Shown piece by piece: positions 1 to 5,348 of a DNA stretch of 6,270 nucleotides (the stretch's first letter is position 1; each line of letters starts with the position of its first letter). The position numbers were made by a program, and so were the translations under genes. Under the pieces are notes generated by a model. That model worked only from the letters and a program-made list of their open reading frames with translations, was not told the origin of the DNA and searched no databases. Origin of the DNA: Methylococcales bacterium (lineage in GTDB: Bacteria; Pseudomonadota; Gammaproteobacteria; Methylococcales; UBA1147); NCBI GenBank assembly GCA_024958995.1, contig JANXGZ010000281.1:1-6270 (forward strand), read 5' to 3'.

Positions 1-1
1 C

Positions 2-625
2 GAAACCTGGACCCGGCTGGACGGCGCGCAGGACATCCCCGCTGATCCCTCCGGCAACAACGTCCTGGACATTGCATTCCCTTTCCCGGAAACGGGCTAT
101 TTGGCGATCCGCGAGGAGGATGCCCCGCCGCTCTTCTTTGACGACCTCGAATCAGGACCAGGTGATTGGACGACCTTCGTCAACGACGCCAACAACAACA
201 CCCAGTGGGAACTCGGCACCCCGAACGGAACAAGCGGGCCGCTCACCGGCGCCGATGGTTCTCCCAATGCCTGGTGCACAAATCTGGGAGACTTCGGATC
301 TGATTCCGATATCTCCCTCCGCAGCCCCGCCATCGACCTGAGCGATCTGACCGCGGCAGAATTGAGCTTTGAAGCCTACCGTGATGGCGACGGATTCGAC
401 GACACCGCCACCATCCGCTTTCTGCGCGCCGGCGACCAAGTGCAACTGGGGGCTGACCTCCCAATCGACATGGTCCCGTTCGACTCAGACTGGGTTAACC
501 TTCGCTTCGATGTCGTCCCCGAGGCGGTTGGCGAGAATGTTCTGATCGAGATCAACTTCGTCAGCAGTGCAGATCAGGAGTTCAGTGGTCTTTCAATCGA
601 CAACGTCAGCGTCAGCGCCAAGTGA
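2..625 (+). CDS. C-terminal part of a secreted-type beta-sandwich protein (5' truncated)
   Basis: The frame is open from the left edge to a TGA at 623-625, giving 207 residues of a larger protein. A TTG at 101 could be read as a start, but the frame upstream of it is open and protein-like, so the true start lies outside the window. Residues 1-40 look like the end of one beta domain. Residues from about 45 (FFDDLESGPGDW) to the end form a second domain that opens with an FxDDLES...W motif, has a strand-rich middle (RSPAIDLS, AELSFEAYRDGDGFDD) and closes with LSIDNVSVSAK. This is the pattern of MAM-like or 'choice-of-anchor' jelly-roll domains found at the ends of bacterial exoproteins. The DGDGFDD run at residues 128-134 resembles a calcium-binding loop. 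No C-terminal membrane anchor or sorting tail follows. The composition is rich in Asp, Asn, Ser and Gly, as in extracellular proteins. The protein's overall function cannot be told from this fragment, and nothing links it to the nuo genes. Confidence 0.8.
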   Translation, partial: ETWTRLDGAQDIPADPSGNNVLDIAFPFPETGYLAIREEDAPPLFFDDLESGPGDWTTFVNDANNNTQWELGTPNGTSGPLTGADGSPNAWCTNLGDFGSDSDISLRSPAIDLSDLTAAELSFEAYRDGDGFDDTATIRFLRAGDQVQLGADLPIDMVPFDSDWVNLRFDVVPEAVGENVLIEINFVSSADQEFSGLSIDNVSVSAK

Positions 626-856
626 GCACCCTCTGACTCTCACGATATTCGGCGACGAATTGATCGTATTCGAAGCCTGCTGGTAGTGCTGGGAGCGCGC
701 CGCCCTTCGCGTCCGCTCCCTCCTCGCTGACTCCCTTATATTACTTCCGACCAGTCCTGGCAGTGTCGCCCGCCTGGCGAGGCTCTCGCACTTTGAGATA
801 AGCCAGGAGATCCCGCTACAAGGGAAGGGCCGATCGGATCGACCCGCTGGAAAGCC
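626..856. other. Non-coding spacer between the exoprotein gene and the nuo control region
   Basis: This stretch has no convincing gene; open frames here on either strand have no recognisable protein character. It contains a 7-bp inverted repeat GGGAGCG/CGCTCCC (691-697 with 714-720) separated by 16 nt. It also contains a small hairpin TCGCC/GGCGA (766-770 with 776-780) and an imperfect palindrome at 827-845. None is followed by a T-run, so no intrinsic terminator for the upstream gene is evident. An AT-rich TATATT lies at 737-742 but has no matching -35 hexamer at the right distance. Confidence 0.6.
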
Positions 857-890
857 CAAGGACTTTGTGAAAAATTTCACAAAGTCCTTG
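857..890. promoter_or_regulatory. Perfect palindrome before nuoA with a Rex-type operator core
   Basis: The arms CAAGGACTTTGTGAAA (857-872) and TTTCACAAAGTCCTTG (875-890) are exact reverse complements separated by two bases. The 18-bp core at 865-882 is TTGTGAAAAATTTCACAA, which matches TTGTGAANNNNTTCACAA, the general form of operators bound by the redox repressor Rex. Rex senses the NADH/NAD+ ratio and is known to control nuo operons, for example in Streptomyces. The same core also fits TGTGA-N6-TCACA, the CRP-type pattern, so a CRP/FNR-family regulator is a real alternative. The repeat ends 46 nt before the nuoA ATG, where a regulator of this operon would be expected. No T-run follows on either strand, so a classical rho-independent terminator is unlikely. 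The palindrome is observed directly; the identity of the regulator is inferred. Confidence 0.7.
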
Positions 891-916
891 CGAGTTCCCA
901 GATTTTCGGTCCTAAT
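888..916 (+). promoter_or_regulatory. Possible weak sigma-70-type promoter for the nuo operon
   Basis: TTGCGA at 888-893 (4 of 6 matches to TTGACA) and CCTAAT at 911-916 (4 of 6 to TATAAT) are separated by 17 nt. Transcription would start near 922-924, leaving a leader of about 14 nt before the nuoA ATG. The -35 element overlaps the right end of the palindrome, so a protein bound there could block RNA polymerase. The -10 lacks the strongly conserved second-position A, and the organism's promoter consensus is unknown. This is only the best candidate visible. Confidence 0.25.
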
Positions 917-936
917 TCTGGTGGTAATCGGGATTG

Positions 937-1293
937 ATGCTTAGCTCGTATTCAGGCGTATTGATCATGTTCGTCCTGGCCGTCCTGACGGCTGTCGGGA
1001 TGGTTACCTTGACATCTGTCCTTGGGCCGAAGAAGGCCTTCCCTGAGAAGAATGAACCCTTTGCGTGCGGCAAATCTCCGATTGGCGACGGGCGCCAGAG
1101 GTTTTCCGTCAAGTTCTACCTGACGGCGGTGCTTTTCATCCTCTTTGACATTGAGGCGGTGTTTCTCTATCCATGGGCGGTGATTTATCGGCGACTGGGC
1201 TGGTTTGGGTTCGTGGAAATGCTGTTGTTCATCGTCATCCTCGGGATCGGCCTGCTGTATGTTTGTAAGAAAGGAGCATTGAAATGGGAGTAG
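937..1293 (+). CDS. nuoA: NADH-quinone oxidoreductase subunit A
   Basis: This is a small membrane-arm subunit of complex I (the ND3 homologue), located beside the quinone channel in the cytoplasmic membrane. The ATG at 937 gives 118 residues, the usual family length; an in-frame TTG at 934 is one codon upstream and less likely. Three membrane segments are apparent at about residues 7-30, 60-80 and 90-110. The long loop between the first two carries the conserved ...NEPFACG stretch with Cys44, equivalent to the ND3 loop cysteine. The second helix has the conserved acidic pair in LFDIEAVF (Asp71, Glu73), followed by LYPWAV. The upstream ribosome site is weak (GGTGGT at 920-925, about 11 nt before the ATG). 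The 3' end overlaps nuoB by 10 bp. It is the first gene of the operon and lies directly downstream of the palindromic operator. Confidence 0.96.
   Translation: MLSSYSGVLIMFVLAVLTAVGMVTLTSVLGPKKAFPEKNEPFACGKSPIGDGRQRFSVKFYLTAVLFILFDIEAVFLYPWAVIYRRLGWFGFVEMLLFIVILGIGLLYVCKKGALKWE
1271..1276 (+). promoter_or_regulatory. Strong ribosome binding site for nuoB
   Basis: AAGGAG lies inside the end of nuoA, 7 nt before the nuoB ATG at 1284. It fixes the nuoB start and supports translation of nuoB from within the nuoA reading frame. It is the clearest Shine-Dalgarno sequence in front of any nuo gene in this window. Confidence 0.75.
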
Positions 1294-1790
1294 AGAACTT
1301 TTTCGGCGACAACATCATCTTCACCAGAGTGAACGACGCGGTCAATTGGGGCAGAAAGTATTCGTTTTTCCTCTACCCCTTTGTCACCGCCTGCTGTGGC
1401 ATGGAATTCATGTCGTTGGCGGGTCCCCGCTATGACCTCGACCGGTTTGGCGCGGCCCTTCCGCGGTTTTCCCCGCGCCAGGCCGATTTGCTGATGGTGG
1501 TTGGGACCATCAGCCACAAGCAGGCGCCGATCCTGGTCAAGATTTATAACCAGATGGCCGAACCGAAATGGGTCATGGCGTTCGGAGTCTGCACGGTTTC
1601 GGGTGGGTTCTACGATAATTACGCGACGGTTCAGGGTATCGACACGCTGATTCCGGTCGATGTCTACGTCCCCGGCTGTCCCCCTCGTCCGGAAATGGCC
1701 CTGGACGGCCTGATCAAGCTTCAGAACAAGGTGCAGAAGGAAAAGTTCTCGGATTATCCCAAAGGCGCGGCACCGACCACTCCCGCGTAG
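1284..1790 (+). CDS. nuoB: NADH-quinone oxidoreductase subunit B (N2 cluster subunit)
   Basis: This is the peripheral-arm subunit that carries the terminal [4Fe-4S] cluster N2, which hands electrons to quinone at the interface with NuoD (PSST/NDUFS7 homologue). It has 168 residues, typical for the family. The four N2 ligands are all present: the tandem pair Cys37-Cys38 in TACCGMEF, Cys103 in FGVCTVSGG, and Cys132 in VPGCPPRPE. The conserved segments RFSPRQADLLMVVGT (61-75) and PVDVYVPGCPPRPE (124-137) are diagnostic. The GVCTVSGG segment differs a little from the more common GACA(S/N)(S/T)GG, but the ligand is intact. The ATG sits inside the last codons of nuoA in another frame, behind a strong AAGGAG, so translation of the two genes is probably coupled. 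The C-terminal tail after about residue 150 is short and variable, as is common. Confidence 0.97.
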   Translation: MGVENFFGDNIIFTRVNDAVNWGRKYSFFLYPFVTACCGMEFMSLAGPRYDLDRFGAALPRFSPRQADLLMVVGTISHKQAPILVKIYNQMAEPKWVMAFGVCTVSGGFYDNYATVQGIDTLIPVDVYVPGCPPRPEMALDGLIKLQNKVQKEKFSDYPKGAAPTTPA

Positions 1791-1806
1791 GCTCGCATAC
1801 GGAATC

Positions 1807-2301
1807 ATGCCGGAGGAATCAAAGAATCTGGGAACACTGAAGGACCGATTCGGTGACGTCATCTTCGACACCCACTCCTACCGGGGCGACGACACCATCA
1901 TCATCGACAAGCAGCATATTCTGGAGGTCTGCCGGTTCCTGAGGGATGAAGCGGACCTGAGTTTCGATTTCATGATGGACCTTACCGTCGTGGATTATCT
2001 CAACCAGGAGGATGCCCGGGAGCGATTCGAGGTCGTGTACCACTTCTATTCCTCTGAACGGAATCACCGGTTGCGAGTCAAGGCGCCTATTCCCGAGTCG
2101 GACTGCACGATCGACTCGATCATCCCCTTATGGATTGGCGCCAACTGGTTCGAGCGGGAAGCGTATGACATGTATGGCATCCGGTTTAACGATCATCCGA
2201 ACCTGAAACGGATCTTGTTGTACGAGGAGTTTGAGGGCTACCCGTTGCGAAAGGATTATTCCATCACAAAACGGCAACCGTTAATCGGACCGAAGAATTG
2301 A
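1807..2301 (+). CDS. nuoC: NADH-quinone oxidoreductase subunit C (30 kDa subunit)
   Basis: This is a cofactor-free structural subunit of the hydrophilic arm that packs against NuoD and NuoB. It has 164 residues and is encoded separately from nuoD, unlike the fused nuoCD of E. coli. The 30-kDa signature is clear at residues 114-127 (WFEREAYDMYGIRF), followed by HPNLKRIL (130-137) and FEGYPLRKDY (142-151), where the family normally ends. The central FMMDLTVVDY (55-64) and FEVVYHFYS (74-82) also fit. The ATG follows nuoB by 16 nt with only a GGA very close to it (1801-1803). A GGAGGA (1812-1817) lies just inside the gene, but no ATG, GTG or TTG follows it at a suitable distance, so the ATG at 1807 is kept. 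Confidence 0.96.
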   Translation: MPEESKNLGTLKDRFGDVIFDTHSYRGDDTIIIDKQHILEVCRFLRDEADLSFDFMMDLTVVDYLNQEDARERFEVVYHFYSSERNHRLRVKAPIPESDCTIDSIIPLWIGANWFEREAYDMYGIRFNDHPNLKRILLYEEFEGYPLRKDYSITKRQPLIGPKN

Positions 2302-2310
2302 ACGTCTCCC

Positions 2311-3501
2311 ATGGCTGACCTGACAGAAAGTCTGCATTCGGAGCATATGGTCCTGAACATGGGGCCGTCTCATCCCGCGACGCATGGCACGGTGGAGTTC
2401 AAGGTGACGCTGGACGGCGAGACCATTGTGGACCTGGAGGTTGAGATCGGCTACCTGCACCGGGGCTTTGAAAAGAGTTGTGAGAAGGGGACCTGGGAGC
2501 AGGCCTTTCCCTACACGGACCGGCTCAACTACTGTTCCGCGATCATCAACAATGTGGCCTATGCCATGGCCGTGGAGAAGCTCCTGGGTGTCGAGTCCAC
2601 CGAGCGGTGCCAATACATCCGGGTGATCACTTCGGAACTCAGCCGGATGGCGGATCATTACACAAACATTGGTGCCGGCGCCTTGGAACTCGGTGGCTAC
2701 AGCGCGTTTCTTTACTTCGTCGAGGCGCGTGAACTGGTGTGGGACCTGTTGGAAAAAGTCTGTGGCGCGAGATTGACCTCGAATTACGTCCGCATCGGTG
2801 GCTTGAAAAACGATCTTCCGCCGAACTTCGAGCAGGATCTCCAGGAAGTCTTCAAGGAATGCAGGAAACTGTATCATGATGTGGATACGTTGCTGAGGAA
2901 GAACCGGATTTTCCTCGATCGGATGCGGGATATTGGAGGGATTTCCACCGAAGAAGCGATCGCCTACGGCTTCACGGGTCCTTGCTTGCGCGCCTGCGGC
3001 ATGGAATATGACGTTCGCAAAGCGCAACCCTACCTCGTTTATGATCGCCTGGATTTCGAAATCCCGACCGGAACTACCGGCGACAATTTCGATCGCTACC
3101 TTGTCCGCATGGAAGAGATCAACCAGAGCATGCGCTTGGTCGAGCAATGCCTGAAGGAGATGCCGGAGGGGCCGGTCAATATCGACGATCCGTTGATCCG
3201 GCAGGCCTCCAAGGACAAGGTGTATTCCAAGATGGAGGAGTTGATCGATCTGTTCATCCTCGTCTCGGAGGGCGTGAAACCGCCCAAGGGAGAGGTCTAT
3301 CTTCCGACCGAAGGCGCGAACGGAGAGTTGGGCTTCTATCTGGTCAGTGATGGGACCGGTAAACCCTTGAAATGCCGCGTGCGGCCACCCTGTTTTGCCC
3401 TCACCCAGGCGATGCCGCGACTGTGCAAGGGCTCGCTGCTGGCGGACATCATCCCCACGTTTGATCAGATCAACCTGATTGGAGGGGAGTGTGACCGATG
3501 A
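2311..3501 (+). CDS. nuoD: NADH-quinone oxidoreductase subunit D (49 kDa subunit)
   Basis: This large hydrophilic-arm subunit, related to the large subunit of NiFe hydrogenases, forms the quinone pocket together with NuoB. It has 396 residues, normal for a stand-alone NuoD. The N-terminal MGPSHPATHGT (17-27) carries the pocket histidine (His21). IGYLHRGFEK (46-55) and DRLNY (70-74, with Tyr74) are the other conserved pocket segments; this protein has Asn where many have Asp in DRLDY. RIGGLKNDLP and the C-terminal FDQINLIGGECDR close the family pattern. The protein has no hydrogenase-type nickel ligands, as expected for NuoD. It starts 9 nt after nuoC with no visible ribosome site, which suggests coupled translation. 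The codons for the end of the protein create a purine-rich GGAGGGGAG at 3481-3489 that could serve a downstream start. Confidence 0.97.
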   Translation: MADLTESLHSEHMVLNMGPSHPATHGTVEFKVTLDGETIVDLEVEIGYLHRGFEKSCEKGTWEQAFPYTDRLNYCSAIINNVAYAMAVEKLLGVESTERCQYIRVITSELSRMADHYTNIGAGALELGGYSAFLYFVEARELVWDLLEKVCGARLTSNYVRIGGLKNDLPPNFEQDLQEVFKECRKLYHDVDTLLRKNRIFLDRMRDIGGISTEEAIAYGFTGPCLRACGMEYDVRKAQPYLVYDRLDFEIPTGTTGDNFDRYLVRMEEINQSMRLVEQCLKEMPEGPVNIDDPLIRQASKDKVYSKMEELIDLFILVSEGVKPPKGEVYLPTEGANGELGFYLVSDGTGKPLKCRVRPPCFALTQAMPRLCKGSLLADIIPTFDQINLIGGECDR

Positions 3502-3532
3502 GGCGATCCCCCTGACGTTCAGCAACCGCTAA
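3491..3532 (+). CDS. Possible 13-codon ORF between nuoD and nuoE
   Basis: A GTG at 3491 opens a frame encoding (M)TDEAIPLTFSNR, which stops at TAA 3530-3532. GGAGG at 3481-3485 lies 5 nt upstream and is a good ribosome site, although those bases also encode the conserved end of NuoD. The stop is only 4 nt before the nuoE ATG, so ribosomes finishing here could reinitiate on nuoE, whose own site (AAAGG at 3531-3535) lies unusually close to its ATG. The peptide resembles nothing I recognise. It may be chance. Confidence 0.15.
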   Translation: MTDEAIPLTFSNR

Positions 3533-3536
3533 AGGC

Positions 3537-4001
3537 ATGCTCTCAGAAAACGCAAAAAAGGAAATTGAACGGGAGATGGCGAAGTACCCCGAAAAACGGG
3601 CTGTCATTTTGGCGGCACTTCATCTCGTGCAAAAAGAAGAGGGGTGGATCTCGCAGGACGCGATGGAAGAGGTTGCCTCACTTCTCGACCTCACACCGAT
3701 TGAAGTAAGGGAAGTCACTTCCTTTTACACCATGTTCAACATGCGACCGGTCGGGAACCATCATTTGCAGGTCTGCACGAATCTCTCCTGCGCACTGATG
3801 AACGGCCGTGGAGTGGTGGAATACATCCAGCGCAAGCTCGGGATTGAAGTCGGTGAGACGACCGGGGATGAACGGTTCACATTGTCGACGGTGGAATGCC
3901 TGGGAAGCTGCGGCACGGCGCCGATGATGCAGATCGGAGATGACTATCATGAGAACCTGTCGGAACCAAAGATCGATTCCATTCTGGAAACCCTGAAGTA
4001 A
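3537..4001 (+). CDS. nuoE: NADH-quinone oxidoreductase subunit E (24 kDa, 2Fe-2S)
   Basis: This thioredoxin-fold subunit of the NADH dehydrogenase module binds the [2Fe-2S] cluster N1a next to the FMN of NuoF. It has 154 residues, close to the usual length. The N-terminal helical part (about 1-70) contains LHLVQKEEGWIS and EVREVTSFYTMFN, both typical of the family. The cluster ligands are Cys80 and Cys85 in VCTNLSC and Cys121 and Cys125 in VECLGSCGTAP, the expected C-x4-C and C-x3-C pattern. The ATG at 3537 is the first suitable start after nuoD, which ends 35 nt upstream. The TAA stop is part of the purine-rich TAAGGA that precedes the short ORF before nuoF. A stand-alone 24-kDa protein could also belong to a soluble hydrogenase or formate dehydrogenase, but the neighbours make NuoE clear. 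Confidence 0.96.
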   Translation: MLSENAKKEIEREMAKYPEKRAVILAALHLVQKEEGWISQDAMEEVASLLDLTPIEVREVTSFYTMFNMRPVGNHHLQVCTNLSCALMNGRGVVEYIQRKLGIEVGETTGDERFTLSTVECLGSCGTAPMMQIGDDYHENLSEPKIDSILETLK

Positions 4002-4010
4002 GGACGCGCG

Positions 4011-4043
4011 ATGGATGCACCGCGTTGTCCTCATTGTCCATAA
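4011..4043 (+). CDS. Possible 10-codon ORF between nuoE and nuoF
   Basis: An ATG at 4011 opens a frame reading MDAPRCPHCP and stops at TAA 4041-4043, 2 nt before the nuoF ATG at 4046. AAGGA (4000-4004) lies 6 nt upstream, a better ribosome site than anything directly before nuoF. This arrangement would allow translational coupling by termination and reinitiation. The peptide has a C-x2-C pair, but at this length that may mean nothing. It is an observation on the sequence, and its expression is unknown. Confidence 0.25.
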   Translation: MDAPRCPHCP

Positions 4044-4045
4044 TT

Positions 4046-5323
4046 ATGGAACTGTACCTGACGAAAAACTTCGGCAAGCCGAACGCCATCGCAATGGCGG
4101 GTTATCTCAAGCACGGCGGTTATCGCGCCCTGCGAAAGGTTCTGAAGAAGATGGAGCCGAAGGACGTTGTCGAGGAGGTCAAGGATTCCGGGCTGAGGGG
4201 CCGGGGTGGCGCCGGATTTCCGACCGGGCTCAAGTGGAGCTTCATGCCCCAGGAGACGGATGGACCGAAATATATTGCCTGCAACGCCGATGAATCGGAA
4301 CCCGGTACCTTTAAAGACCGTGAATTCCTCGAGAAGGAACCGCAGATGATGATCGAGGGCCTCATCATCAGCGCCTATGCCATGGGGGTGAATACCTGTT
4401 ACATCTACATTCGCGGCGAATACGCGACCCAGACAAAGATCCTTCAGCAAGCGCTCGCGGAAGCCTACGAGAAGAAGTTTCTGGGCAGGAACATTCTTGG
4501 ATCCGGTTTCGATTGTGACATCTACGTTCACCGCGGTGCCGGCGCCTACATTTGCGGCGAGGAAACCGGTTTGATGGAATCCATCGAGGGAAAAAAGGGG
4601 CAACCCCGGAAGAAGCCCCCGTTTCCCGCCAACTTCGGCCTGTGGGGCCGGCCCACCACCGTCAACAATGTCGAGACGTTTGCCCAGGTGCCCCATATCA
4701 TCAACAAGGGCGCCAGCTGGTTCCGCGGTATTGGGACGGAAAAGAGCACGGGAAACACCATCTTCGGTGTCAGCGGACACGTCAACAAACCGGGGGCCTA
4801 TGAGCTTCCATTGGGATACGGCCTGAAGGATCTCATTTACAAGGACGCCGGCGGGATCAGAAACGGGCGGGAGTTGAAGGCCGTTATTCCGGGTGGCTCA
4901 TCGGTCAAGGTGTTGCCTGCGGACCGGATTGATGTTCCCCTGGACCACGACTCGCTAACCAATGCGGGTTCCTCGCTCGGCACGGGTGCTGTCATTGTGA
5001 TGGATGACACCACCTGCATGGTTCGCGTCGGCGTGGTGCTGGCTCATTTCTATCGCCACGAGAGTTGCGGCCAGTGCACCAATTGCCGTGAAGGTTCCGC
5101 CTGGCTGCATCAGTTGATGGTGGGCATCGAAAATGGACAAGGGAAAATCGAGGATCTGGACCTGCTCATGGATGTCGCGGACAGCCTGGAGGGGAGTTCG
5201 ATCTGCGCCCTGGCAGATGCCGCGGCATGGCCGGTACAAGGATTAGTCACCCATTTCAGAGACGAATTCGAGGAGCATATCAAGACCGGTAAATGCACCT
5301 CCCCGGACAGTTTTCGAATATAA
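4046..5323 (+). CDS. nuoF: NADH-quinone oxidoreductase subunit F (51 kDa, NADH/FMN/4Fe-4S)
   Basis: This subunit binds NADH and FMN, catalyses hydride transfer, and passes electrons to the [4Fe-4S] cluster N3. From the ATG at 4046 it has 425 residues, the usual size. A TTG at 4025 would add seven residues (MSSLSII), but the family normally begins shortly before the TKNFGKPN stretch, so the ATG is preferred. The glycine-rich GLRGRGGAGFPTG (49-61) and NADESEPGTFKDRE (80-93) form the FMN/NADH site. GAYICGEETGLMESIEG (166-182) with PPFPANFGLWGRPTTVNNVET (191-211) is the core 51-kDa signature. An SLBB-type domain spans about 240-290. The N3 ligands are Cys341, Cys344 and Cys347 (ESCGQCTNC) and Cys387 (SSICALADAAAWP). 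No Shine-Dalgarno is visible directly upstream; the 44-nt gap after nuoE holds a short ORF that may couple translation. Confidence 0.97.
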   Translation: MELYLTKNFGKPNAIAMAGYLKHGGYRALRKVLKKMEPKDVVEEVKDSGLRGRGGAGFPTGLKWSFMPQETDGPKYIACNADESEPGTFKDREFLEKEPQMMIEGLIISAYAMGVNTCYIYIRGEYATQTKILQQALAEAYEKKFLGRNILGSGFDCDIYVHRGAGAYICGEETGLMESIEGKKGQPRKKPPFPANFGLWGRPTTVNNVETFAQVPHIINKGASWFRGIGTEKSTGNTIFGVSGHVNKPGAYELPLGYGLKDLIYKDAGGIRNGRELKAVIPGGSSVKVLPADRIDVPLDHDSLTNAGSSLGTGAVIVMDDTTCMVRVGVVLAHFYRHESCGQCTNCREGSAWLHQLMVGIENGQGKIEDLDLLMDVADSLEGSSICALADAAAWPVQGLVTHFRDEFEEHIKTGKCTSPDSFRI

Positions 5324-5348
5324 CCCGAGCGCGAAACGATCTCAGCCT

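Noticed and set aside
691..720. GGGAGCG/CGCTCCC hairpin as a terminator after the exoprotein gene
   Set aside because: The loop is 16 nt and the following bases (TCCTCGCTGA) are not a U-tract. The structure is too weak to call.
593..880. A 95-codon minus-strand frame covering most of the intergenic spacer
   Set aside because: It begins within the palindrome and ends inside the upstream gene. Its product is rich in Arg and Ser with no family resemblance, so it is probably chance.
857..890. The palindrome as a rho-independent terminator for the upstream gene
   Set aside because: The stem is strong, but no T-run follows on either strand. The loop of two bases would need opening of the inner pairs, and the core matches known operator patterns.
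1185..1871. A 228-codon open frame on the minus strand across nuoA, nuoB and nuoC
   Set aside because: It lies opposite three certain genes, has no plausible domain, and spans their junctions.
2281..3525. A 414-codon open frame on the minus strand, fully opposite nuoD
   Set aside because: It mirrors nuoD codon structure, has no recognisable protein features, and the + strand frame is an unmistakable NuoD. It is a composition shadow.
4031..4780. A 249-codon open frame on the minus strand opposite nuoF
   Set aside because: It is a shadow of the conserved nuoF coding sequence and resembles no known protein.
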